A stretch of DNA of 7,548 bases from Oscillospiraceae bacterium. Lineage in GTDB: Bacteria; Bacillota; Clostridia; Oscillospirales; Ruminococcaceae. The stretch covers positions 1 to 7,548 of the forward strand of contig JAEDMB010000092.1 of assembly GCA_016303235.1 (NCBI GenBank). The letters run 5' to 3'. Positions 1-5,566 of the stretch are shown one piece after another; within the stretch, counting starts at the first letter, position 1; every line of letters begins with the position of its first letter. Both the position numbers and the translations under genes were made by a program. The notes beneath the pieces were generated by a model. That model was not told where the DNA came from and ran no database searches. It saw only the letters and a program-made list of their open reading frames with translations.

Positions 1-828
1 TCTCTGCGAAGTAGTCAGACCGTATTTGTTTTCATATACTTCACCGAGTGAATTTATCTGCTTTGCTCCGACTCCCTGTGCAAGAGTTCCCGTAGGTGAA
101 ATTGTATCCTTACATCTCAAAGCTATAAAACGCATTTCCAGAGTAGTCATTTCTGCTCCGGCACGTATTCCCATTGCATAGCCTGCACCCGTATTAAACG
201 GCGAATACCACATTTTATGACGTGAAAATCCTGCATTGTTCGGCTTGTAAAGTCCGGACGCTCCGCCTGTTGCAATTATTACAGCTTTTGACTGTATTGT
301 ATAGAATATTCCGCTTTCCGTTCCGAATCCGTATGCACCTTTTATTTTGTTATCCTCAATGGAAAAATCAGTAATATTAACATGATTCATAATTCTGACA
401 TTCGGAAGATTTTCAACTGCCTTTGCAAGTATCGGCTTGATGTTCTCGCCGTTTATTTTAAGATTTCTGTTACCCCTTGTAACATATTTTCCGTTTTCGT
501 CTTTAAGAATTACAAGTCCGAGCTTTTCGAGACGTTCCGTCACTGAATTTAATCTCTCCGACATTGTAAGCAGAAGGTCTCCCCTTACGATTTCGTCAGC
601 ATCTTTTCTCGCATAGTCAACATAATCCTGTGGTGTATGACCTTCTGTTATATACGCATTAAGGGCATTTACTCCTGATGCAAGGCAACCGCTACGCTTT
701 ATATTAGCTTTCTCGCATATAATAACCTTTGTTTCCGGAGAATTTTCCGCAATTGTCAGACCTGCATAACAGCCGGCTGTACCTCCGCCGATAATAAGTA
801 TATCGGTTATAAGCTTTTCTGATTTCAT
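1..828 (-). CDS. aprA: AprA-type adenylylsulfate (APS) reductase flavoprotein subunit, 3' part beyond window
   Basis: The frame stays open for 276 codons from ATG 828-826 to the window edge, so the C-terminal part is missing. Residues 10-19 (ILIIGGGTAG) are the GxGxxG Rossmann motif that binds FAD in the fumarate reductase/succinate dehydrogenase flavoprotein superfamily. KANIKRSGCLASGVNALNAY (about 45-64) and the later stretches EMTTLEMRFIALRCKDTI and PTGTLAQGVGAKQINSLGE fit the AprA branch better than fumarate reductase or aspartate oxidase. AprA reduces APS to sulfite and AMP in the cytoplasm, normally with an iron-sulfur AprB partner. AprB and sulfate adenylyltransferase genes would be expected just past position 1. 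The gene starts 20 nt after the cysA stop, with an AGGAAGG ribosome binding site, so it is probably co-transcribed with the sulfate transporter. That context points to assimilation rather than sulfate respiration. The flavoprotein assignment is firm; the APS substrate follows from motifs and neighbours. Confidence 0.82.
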   Translation of the reverse strand, partial: MKSEKLITDILIIGGGTAGCYAGLTIAENSPETKVIICEKANIKRSGCLASGVNALNAYITEGHTPQDYVDYARKDADEIVRGDLLLTMSERLNSVTERLEKLGLVILKDENGKYVTRGNRNLKINGENIKPILAKAVENLPNVRIMNHVNITDFSIEDNKIKGAYGFGTESGIFYTIQSKAVIIATGGASGLYKPNNAGFSRHKMWYSPFNTGAGYAMGIRAGAEMTTLEMRFIALRCKDTISPTGTLAQGVGAKQINSLGEVYENKYGLTTSQR

Positions 829-848
829 TTTTGCACCTTCCTGCTGTA

Positions 849-1907
849 TTAAATAAATACTGAATTTTCTGAAAGGGTTTTGTTTTCAAGTATATACGCT
901 TTATCCCCCGATGTAACAAAAATACGATAAAGGAATACGTCAACTTTTTCTCCTGCTTTTATTTCAGAATGATTCAGTCCACGGTGTGCCGTGATTACAC
1001 TGCCATTTACTTTAATTTTAAGCTCTGTTACATCTCCTCTGAATGAAACCTGAATAACTTCACCCTCTGATGCTGATGCACGGTAAACTATATTTTCCGT
1101 CTTTTTTGCAACCTTTACAAATTCGGGGCGGACAATAGCCTTTTCTGCATTCGGAATTTTTTCAAAACTGCTGAATTTTGTATAGTCTTCAAGCAGTGAC
1201 GTATGACCGAAAAATGTTGCTGTAAAAGCTGTTTCGGGTTTCTGATAAACTTCCGACGGAGTTCCAATCTGTTCGACTCTGCCCTTGTTTGTAATAATTA
1301 TCTTGTCGGCGACTTCAATTGCTTCGTCCTGGTCGTGAGTTACGAAAATACTTGTAATTCCGAGCTTTGTAATAATTTCTCTTAACCAGCTACGGAGTTC
1401 CTGCCTTACCTTTGCATCAATAGCGGAAAACGGTTCGTCAAGGAGCAGAAGCTGTGGATTTGGTGCCAATGCTCTTGCAAATGCCACTCTCTGACGCTGT
1501 CCGCCCGAAAGCTGACTCGGATAGCGTTTTTCAAGTCCCTTAAGTCCTATAAGCTCAATAAGTTCCGAAACACGTTCCTTTATATAGCTTTTATCCGCTT
1601 TCTGCACTTTAAGTCCGAACGCTATATTTTCGTATACTGTCATATATCGGAAAAGTGCATAATTCTGAAATACAAATCCGATTCCACGCTTGCTCGGGTG
1701 AATATCGTTTACAACTTTGCCGTCAATGATTATTTCTCCGCTGTCGGGATTTTCAAGTCCGGCAATCATTCTTAATATTGTAGTTTTACCGCTACCACTT
1801 GCACCGAGAAGTCCTATCAGACTGCCCTTTTCGATTCCGAAGCTTACATTGTCGGACGCCTTGTAATCTCCGAAAGTCTTATTTATATTTTTCAGTTCAA
1901 CGTACAT
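849..1907 (-). CDS. cysA: Sulfate/thiosulfate ABC transporter ATP-binding protein CysA
   Basis: This 352-residue protein is the cytoplasmic ATPase that powers sulfate import. All nucleotide-binding elements are present: Walker A GASGSGKT (35-42), Q-loop Gln81 in FVFQNYALF, signature LSGGQRQR (133-140), Walker B LLLLDE (153-158), and the switch histidine in THD (His191). DEPFSAIDAKVRQELRSWL is typical of CysA. A C-terminal TOBE-like region lies at about 280-340 (GEVIQVSFRGDVTELKIKV). The length matches CysA proteins of about 350 residues. I chose the ATG at 1907, not the in-frame ATG at 1943. The 1907 start gives MYVELKNINKTF, the usual ABC N-terminus, has GAGGAATAAGGAAG just upstream, and overlaps the cysW stop by only 11 nt. 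The upstream start would add 12 atypical residues and a longer overlap. The overlap suggests translational coupling to cysW. Confidence 0.95.
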   Translation of the reverse strand: MYVELKNINKTFGDYKASDNVSFGIEKGSLIGLLGASGSGKTTILRMIAGLENPDSGEIIIDGKVVNDIHPSKRGIGFVFQNYALFRYMTVYENIAFGLKVQKADKSYIKERVSELIELIGLKGLEKRYPSQLSGGQRQRVAFARALAPNPQLLLLDEPFSAIDAKVRQELRSWLREIITKLGITSIFVTHDQDEAIEVADKIIITNKGRVEQIGTPSEVYQKPETAFTATFFGHTSLLEDYTKFSSFEKIPNAEKAIVRPEFVKVAKKTENIVYRASASEGEVIQVSFRGDVTELKIKVNGSVITAHRGLNHSEIKAGEKVDVFLYRIFVTSGDKAYILENKTLSENSVFI

Positions 1908-2730
1908 CTTCCTTATTCCTCTTTCCGATATATTCAATAACACTTCTTATAATTAATATTACTACTGCAAGCATCACAAGTATTGAAGATACTGCAAATG
2001 CCGGAACATACTGAAACTCATTGAATAATATTTCAACGTGGAGAGGGAGCGTGTTTGTCTTTCCTCTCAGATGTCCCGAAAGTACTGAAACTGCACCAAA
2101 TTCACCGATTGCTCTTGCAACACAAAGTACAATTCCATAAAGAAAAGCCCATTTTATATGCGGAAACGTTACTTTCGTAAAGATTTTAAATCCGCCTGCC
2201 CCCATAAGTGCAGATGCCTCCTCCTCATCAGTTCCCTGTGCTTCAAGAACCGGAATAAGCTCCCTTGAAATAAACGGAAATGTAACAAATACAGTTGCAA
2301 GAATTATTCCGGGAACGGCAAATACTACATTTATATTAAGCTCCTGCAAATAGGGATATAAAAAACTCTGTCTGCCGAATGTAAGAACGAATATAAGACC
2401 TGCTATTATAGGCGAAACCGTTACAGGAACATCAATAAGAGCTGTAAGGATTTTTTTACCTCTGAAACGATACTTTGTAATAGTCCACGCAGAGAAAAGT
2501 CCGAAAATTGTATTGAATATTACTGCAAAGGCTGTCGCCTCAAGAGTGAGAAGAAGAGCTTTAACTGTATATTCATCAGTAACCGCTTTAATATATGTAT
2601 CCCAGCCTTTTCTCAGTGCCTCCGTTATGACCGTGACAAGCGGAAGTATAAGCATTACAAATACAAACAGAAAGCTGATTCCCACAAGAACCCATTTTGT
2701 AATTTTTGAACCTGTGCTTTTGTTTTCCAT
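1897..2730 (-). CDS. cysW: Sulfate ABC transporter permease CysW
   Basis: This 277-residue integral membrane protein is one of two permease subunits of the sulfate importer. The first membrane segment is at about 13-37, and several more hydrophobic stretches follow, consistent with six transmembrane helices. The EAA coupling loop that contacts CysA lies at about 170-191 (EEASALMGAGGFKIFTKVTF). ARAIGEFGAVSVLSGHLRGKTNTLP is typical of CysW, including the GEFG element. The start codon has an AGGAGG ribosome binding site 9 nt upstream that overlaps the end of cysT, and the intergenic gap is 13 nt. Being second in the permease pair, and the GEFGAVSVLSG wording, favour CysW over CysT. Molybdate permease ModB is the nearest alternative family, but the CysA, CysT and sulfate-binding neighbours argue against it. 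Confidence 0.93.
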   Translation of the reverse strand: MENKSTGSKITKWVLVGISFLFVFVMLILPLVTVITEALRKGWDTYIKAVTDEYTVKALLLTLEATAFAVIFNTIFGLFSAWTITKYRFRGKKILTALIDVPVTVSPIIAGLIFVLTFGRQSFLYPYLQELNINVVFAVPGIILATVFVTFPFISRELIPVLEAQGTDEEEASALMGAGGFKIFTKVTFPHIKWAFLYGIVLCVARAIGEFGAVSVLSGHLRGKTNTLPLHVEILFNEFQYVPAFAVSSILVMLAVVILIIRSVIEYIGKRNKEDVR

Positions 2731-2743
2731 AGTGTTCAGCCTC

Positions 2744-3571
2744 CTATCTGCCGAGAATTTTAGTATTTCTTGCCTGTATAAGGTTTACAACGAAAAGTAT
2801 CAGAAACGCTGTAACAAGCATTACAAGAGCTATTGCGGTTGCACTTGAATAATCATATTCCTGAAGTTCGGACATAATTATAAGGGGAGTTATTTCAGTT
2901 TCAAAAGGCTTGTTGCCTGCTATAAATACAACACTGCCGTATTCTCCGAGACATCTTCCGAATGCAAGACCGAATCCCGTAATTGCGGGGGGAAGTATTT
3001 CGGGAAGAATTACACTTCTGAATATTTTTCCTCCCGATGCTCCCATTACTTTTGAAGCCTCCTCATATGAGGGGTCAAGCTTTTCAAGTACCGGCTGTAC
3101 CGCACGGACTACAAAGGGAATACCTATAAAAACAAGTGCAACGGTTATTCCTATTCTTGTATACGCTATTTTTATGCCGAAGTTTGCAAAAAATTTTCCT
3201 ATAAGTCCCCTGTCTGATGTAAGCGATGTAAGGGCAATTCCGGCTACTGCCGTAGGCATTGCAAAAGGCAGTTCAATAAGTCCGTCAATTATTCTTTTCA
3301 GAGGAAAATCATATCTCACAAGAACCCACGCAAGAATTATTCCCATAACCATATTTATAAGTGATGCTATAAAAGCTGTTATAAAGCTGACTCTAAAGCT
3401 TGCAAGAACTCTTTCTCTTGTAATGGTTTCCCATATTTCGGAAAAGCTCATCTGTGATGTGAATATTACAAGCGAGGCAAGCGGAATTATTACTATAAGG
3501 CTTACCATTGACAAGGTAACTCCCATTGAAATTCCAAATGCCGGAATAACTCTTTTTCCTGCCTTTTTCAT
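2744..3571 (-). CDS. cysT: Sulfate ABC transporter permease CysT (CysU)
   Basis: This 275-residue permease is the partner of CysW in the sulfate import channel. It starts with a short basic N-terminus (MKKAGKR), then a hydrophobic helix at about 10-38 and further membrane segments. The EAA loop is at about 170-191 (EEASKVMGASGGKIFRSVIL). GLIELPFAMPTAVAGIALT and FGRCLGEYGSVVFIAGN are characteristic of CysT; the GEYGSVVFI element corresponds to GEFGAVSVL in CysW. The start has AAGGAG 11 nt upstream, and that site overlaps the stop codon of the sulfate-binding protein gene, leaving a 15-nt gap. This packing indicates a single transcript and probable translational coupling. No truncation or frameshift is visible. 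Confidence 0.94.
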   Translation of the reverse strand: MKKAGKRVIPAFGISMGVTLSMVSLIVIIPLASLVIFTSQMSFSEIWETITRERVLASFRVSFITAFIASLINMVMGIILAWVLVRYDFPLKRIIDGLIELPFAMPTAVAGIALTSLTSDRGLIGKFFANFGIKIAYTRIGITVALVFIGIPFVVRAVQPVLEKLDPSYEEASKVMGASGGKIFRSVILPEILPPAITGFGLAFGRCLGEYGSVVFIAGNKPFETEITPLIIMSELQEYDYSSATAIALVMLVTAFLILFVVNLIQARNTKILGR

Positions 3572-3586
3572 GCTGATTAATGCTCC

Positions 3587-4615
3587 TTATTTTTCATATA
3601 TCTGGTCAAATATTCCGCCGTCGGCAAAATGTTCTTCCTGTGCCTTGTCCCAGCCACCGAAATCATCTATTGTCACAAGATTTACATCAAGGTCAAATAC
3701 ATCTGAAAATTCGTTAAGAATATCCGGATTTGAAGGGCGGTAGAAATTTTTTCCTGCGAGTCTCTGTGCATCATCGGAATAGAGATAATTAAGATATTCC
3801 GTTGCAACTTCTCTCGTTCCTCTCTTGTCAACAACGCTGTCAACCACTGCAACAGACGGCTGTGCAAGAATACTTATGCTTGGTGTAATTATTTCATAGT
3901 CATCAGGATTATCCTGAATTGAAAGATATGCCTCATTTTCCCACGCAAGAAGTACATCTCCCTGACCGTTTTCAACGAATGTAGTAGTAGCTCCTCTTGC
4001 ACCGGAATCAAGTACAAGAACATTTTTATAAAGTTTTTTTACAAAATCTTTTATCTGATTTTCGTCACCGTTGAATTTGTTATCAGCGTACGCCCACGAG
4101 GCAAGATAATTCCACCTTGCACCGCCTGATGTTTTCGGATTCGGAGTTATAACTCCTACACCGTCCTTTACAATGTCGTCCCAGTCGTGAATGTTTTTAG
4201 GATTTCCTTTTCTTACAAGAAATACAATAGTTGAAGTATATGGTGAACTGTCCTTGTCAAATTCATCAACCCAGCCTTCCTCTATAAGTCCGGCATTCTG
4301 AACGGCTTTGACATCATATTCAAGAGCAAGGGTAACAACATCGGCTTCAAGACCGTTTGCAACTTCAAGAGCCTGCTTTCCCGAACCGCCGTGCGACTGC
4401 GTAATTTCAACGTCCTGACCTTTAAGTTCTTTCCAGTGCTTTGCGAAAATCTCATTATATGAAGAATAAAGTTCTCTTGTCGGGTCGTATGATACATTTG
4501 TAATAGTTACTTTTCCGCTTTCGGAATTTGTTTCAGAACCAGAGCCACAGCCTGTTAAAAGTGATGTAAAAGCAACTGCTGATGCTAATAAAGCTGAAAT
4601 TATTTTTCTTTTCAT
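3587..4615 (-). CDS. sbp: Sulfate-binding lipoprotein of the ABC transporter
   Basis: This 342-residue receptor captures sulfate (possibly thiosulfate) at the outer face of the membrane and delivers it to CysT/CysW. The N-terminus is a lipoprotein signal: basic MKRK, a hydrophobic core, and lipobox LLTGC with the lipidated cysteine at residue 23. A polar Ser/Gly tether follows. Family motifs are clear: SYDPTRELY (42-50), QSHGGSGKQALEVANGLEAD (73-92), DVVTLALEYDV, and VITPNPKTSGGARWNYLASW (155-174), which matches the anion-binding region of the Sbp/CysP family. The start ATG has GAGG 9 nt upstream; that site can be paired into a hairpin (see the leader entry). It is the first large gene of the unit. 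The sequence does not separate sulfate specificity (Sbp) from thiosulfate specificity (CysP). Confidence 0.94.
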   Translation of the reverse strand: MKRKIISALLASAVAFTSLLTGCGSGSETNSESGKVTITNVSYDPTRELYSSYNEIFAKHWKELKGQDVEITQSHGGSGKQALEVANGLEADVVTLALEYDVKAVQNAGLIEEGWVDEFDKDSSPYTSTIVFLVRKGNPKNIHDWDDIVKDGVGVITPNPKTSGGARWNYLASWAYADNKFNGDENQIKDFVKKLYKNVLVLDSGARGATTTFVENGQGDVLLAWENEAYLSIQDNPDDYEIITPSISILAQPSVAVVDSVVDKRGTREVATEYLNYLYSDDAQRLAGKNFYRPSNPDILNEFSDVFDLDVNLVTIDDFGGWDKAQEEHFADGGIFDQIYEK

Positions 4616-4624
4616 AATATATTA

Positions 4625-4663
4625 CCTCATTTCATAAAATCAAGTTTAAAGGAGAAAGTGAAG
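4625..4663 (-). promoter_or_regulatory. Hairpin predicted to sequester the sbp ribosome binding site
   Basis: On the transcript, CTTCA-C-TTTC (4663-4654) pairs with GAAA-TGAGG (4633-4625), giving nine pairs with a single bulged C and a 20-nt loop. The 3' arm contains the GAGG that serves the sbp start at 4615. The 5' arm begins only 5 nt after the stop codon of the small leader ORF, within reach of a ribosome paused near that stop. Confidence 0.5.
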
Positions 4664-4668
4664 CAATT

Positions 4669-4719
4669 TTAACAGCGTATTAATCCTCCGGCTGTTGAAA
4701 GGATATAAAATATTTTCAT
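4669..4719 (-). CDS. Putative 16-residue leader peptide ending in Cys, upstream of the sulfate operon
   Basis: ATG 4719-4717 opens a 16-codon frame encoding MKIFYILSTAGGLIRC, with TAA at 4671-4669. The ribosome binding site AGAGGA lies 9 nt upstream, as good as those of the large genes. The frame lies wholly inside the predicted leader, ends 53 nt before the sbp ATG, and is not in a position to be a domain of sbp. Its only cysteine codon (TGT) is the last sense codon. The peptide is hydrophobic and has no recognisable domain. From location and composition it may act in cis, with ribosomes pausing at the Cys or stop codon when cysteine is scarce, like the cysteine-rich attenuator ORFs known upstream of sulfur genes in mycobacteria. 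I do not recognise this peptide family. A chance ORF cannot be excluded. Confidence 0.62.
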   Translation of the reverse strand: MKIFYILSTAGGLIRC

Positions 4720-4770
4720 AATTCTGTTTCCTCTTAATTCATATAAATTCGATAGGTTTAATATACTTGG

Positions 4771-4799
4771 ATTATATCACAGTATTTTCCATTTGTCAA
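4771..4799 (-). promoter_or_regulatory. Consensus sigma-A promoter of the sulfate operon
   Basis: The -35 TTGACA (4799-4794) and -10 TATAAT (4776-4771) are both perfect, separated by 17 nt (AATGGAAAATACTGTGA). Transcription would start near 4764. With no mismatch to consensus, the promoter is expected to be strong by default and to need repression or downstream control. The spacer resembles that of the regulator promoter at 5441-5413. Confidence 0.88.
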
Positions 4800-4829
4800 T
4801 ACTTGTTTATCACTTTTTGCAATATTGTT

Positions 4830-4841
4830 TATTATTCCTAT
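4830..4841 (-). promoter_or_regulatory. ATAGGAATAATA motif, candidate regulator site upstream of the sulfate-operon promoter
   Basis: Read on the minus strand, ATAGGAATAATA lies about 30 bp upstream of the -35 box. Close relatives occur around the regulator gene promoter: ATAGGAATAGTA at 5393-5382 and ATAGGAAAAGTA at 5465-5454. The region is AT-rich, so chance similarity is possible. Assigning it to the adjacent Rrf2 protein is inference. Confidence 0.3.
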
Positions 4842-4883
4842 ATGTTTTATATGAATTATTGTGAAAACAGTACAATAAATAAT

Positions 4884-4920
4884 CAAAAATAACAGGCTCA
4901 CCTCTTTCGGCGAACCCGTT
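4884..4920 (-). terminator. Intrinsic terminator of the Rrf2 regulator gene
   Basis: On the minus strand AACGGGTTCGCC (4920-4909) pairs with GGTGAGCCTGTT (4902-4891). This is a 12-bp stem with three G-U pairs and a 6-nt loop (GAAAGA), followed by TTATTTTTG. It begins 7 nt after the regulator stop codon and separates that gene from the sulfate operon. Confidence 0.85.
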
Positions 4921-4926
4921 TTCAGT

Positions 4927-5337
4927 TCAGATACAATAATCAAAATAATTTTTCTGGCGTTCAATTATATCCTGCACGGAGATGCTGTCAATACAGTTTT
5001 CCATAACGTTGTGAATTTCTTCCCATACAAATGCAATAGGCTTGTCCGATTCATACTGCGGATTTTCCACGGGAATAAGTTCCCCTTCTGTTGCCCTTAA
5101 AACATCTCCGACCGTACAGCCGTAAGGCGGTATGTTAAGCATATATCCGCCCTTGTTTCCTCTGTTTGTGCGTAAAATTCCCGATTTTACAAGCATAGGC
5201 ACTATCTGTTCCAGATATTTTTTAGAAATATTCTGTCTTTCTGAAATATCTGAAAGAGAAATATAACCGCTATTCTGATGTTCAGCCAAATCCACGAGTA
5301 ATTTTAACGCATATTTTGCTTTTGCTGAAAATTTCAT
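4927..5337 (-). CDS. cymR: Rrf2-family transcriptional regulator, CymR-like
   Basis: This 136-residue protein has the full Rrf2 layout. It opens with MKFSAKAKYALKLLVDLAEH, has a winged helix-turn-helix at about 26-48 (SLSDISERQNISKKYLEQI), then the wing LRTNRGNKGGYMLN (55-68), followed by the linker helix GDVLRATEGELIPVE. The length and the tyrosine-rich C-terminal end (NYFDYCI) resemble Bacillus CymR, the master repressor of cysteine and sulfate uptake genes that works with CysK. The clustered three cysteines that hold an Fe-S cluster in IscR-type members are absent: the cysteines in CTVG, NCIDS and YCI are far apart. It sits just upstream of the sulfate operon but has its own promoter and terminator. 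A weak AAAGGGAAA ribosome binding site precedes ATG 5337. The role in sulfur control is inferred from family and neighbours. IscR-like function is less likely. Confidence 0.85.
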   Translation of the reverse strand: MKFSAKAKYALKLLVDLAEHQNSGYISLSDISERQNISKKYLEQIVPMLVKSGILRTNRGNKGGYMLNIPPYGCTVGDVLRATEGELIPVENPQYESDKPIAFVWEEIHNVMENCIDSISVQDIIERQKNYFDYCI

Positions 5338-5381
5338 AAAAATTTTTCCCTTTCTTTAATAGTTTTAATTCAGATAAATAT

Positions 5382-5393
5382 TACTATTCCTAT
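5382..5393 (-). promoter_or_regulatory. ATAGGAATAGTA motif in the regulator leader, candidate autoregulatory site
   Basis: The minus-strand ATAGGAATAGTA lies about 13 nt downstream of the predicted start of the regulator transcript. A repressor bound there could block elongation or promoter escape. It matches the motif near the sulfate-operon promoter (4841-4830) at 11 of 12 positions. Confidence 0.3.
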
Positions 5394-5412
5394 TTATTTA
5401 CTATGCTTTTTT

Positions 5413-5441
5413 ATTATATCATATCATTTTTCGTTTGTCAA
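5413..5441 (-). promoter_or_regulatory. Consensus sigma-A promoter of the Rrf2 regulator gene
   Basis: TTGACA (5441-5436), a 17-nt spacer (AACGAAAAATGATATGA), and TATAAT (5418-5413) form a perfect promoter. Transcription would start near 5406, leaving a leader of about 70 nt. The spacer shares 12 of 17 positions with the sulfate-operon promoter, suggesting a common regulator or common origin. Confidence 0.87.
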
Positions 5442-5453
5442 TAGTTTAATCTA

Positions 5454-5465
5454 TACTTTTCCTAT
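5454..5465 (-). promoter_or_regulatory. ATAGGAAAAGTA motif upstream of the regulator promoter
   Basis: This is the third ATAGGAA-type copy on the minus strand, about 12 bp upstream of the regulator -35 box. With the copy at 5393-5382 it flanks the promoter on both sides. The function is unproven and the base composition makes chance occurrence possible. Confidence 0.25.
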
Positions 5466-5490
5466 AAATTTTATATAATAAATATTGGTT

Positions 5491-5528
5491 CAAAAAATAA
5501 GCTCCCTGCTAATAAATATAACAGGGAG
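5491..5528 (-). terminator. Intrinsic terminator of the pectate lyase gene
   Basis: On the minus strand CTCCCTGTTA (5528-5519) pairs with TAGCAGGGAG (5511-5502), a 10-bp stem with one G-U pair and a 7-nt loop, followed by a TTATTTTTT tract. It lies about 40 nt after the pectate lyase stop codon. The plus strand also carries a T-run after the stem, so it could work in both directions, but no plus-strand gene enters it. Confidence 0.85.
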
Positions 5529-5566
5529 TTCGTTTTTTAATTATATAAATAAAATCTTATCTTTTA

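Larger units (their letters stand above)
4616..4764 (-). promoter_or_regulatory. Long 5' leader of the sulfate operon with candidate translational switch
   Basis: Between the predicted transcription start (about 4764) and the sbp ATG lie about 149 nt. This is longer than expected for a simple leader and contains a translatable small ORF. Three pairings can be read on the transcript strand. (1) AACAGC (4696-4691) with GCTGTT (4676-4671), a 6-bp stem whose 3' arm covers the Arg-Cys-stop codons of the small ORF. (2) CTTCACTTTC (4663-4654) with GAAATGAGG (4633-4625), nine pairs with one G-U and one bulged C, which buries the sbp ribosome binding site. (3) GGAGGA (4689-4684) with TTCTCC (4656-4651), which competes with pairing 2. 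No U-tract terminator is visible, so control would be at translation initiation or through Rho. The pairings were found by eye and no folding energies were calculated. Confidence 0.55.

Noticed and set aside
1908..1943. Upstream in-frame ATG that would add 12 residues to CysA
   Set aside because: The added residues are not seen in the family. The start at 1907 has a good ribosome binding site and yields the standard ABC N-terminus.
2910..3743. A 277-codon plus-strand open frame opposite cysT and the end of the sulfate-binding gene
   Set aside because: It is fully antisense to well-recognised genes, and its translation is low-quality and Ser/Thr/Ile/Pro-rich with no motif. It is a shadow of the codon bias of the coding strand.
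4616..4764. Classical riboswitch (SAM or T-box) in the sulfate-operon leader
   Set aside because: The leader is about 150 nt with no T-box sequence, no SAM-type core helices visible by eye, and no intrinsic terminator. The small ORF explains the length better.
4758..4964. A 68-codon minus-strand frame between the regulator and the sulfate operon
   Set aside because: It overlaps the regulator's 3' end, its terminator and the sulfate-operon promoter, and the peptide has no recognisable features.
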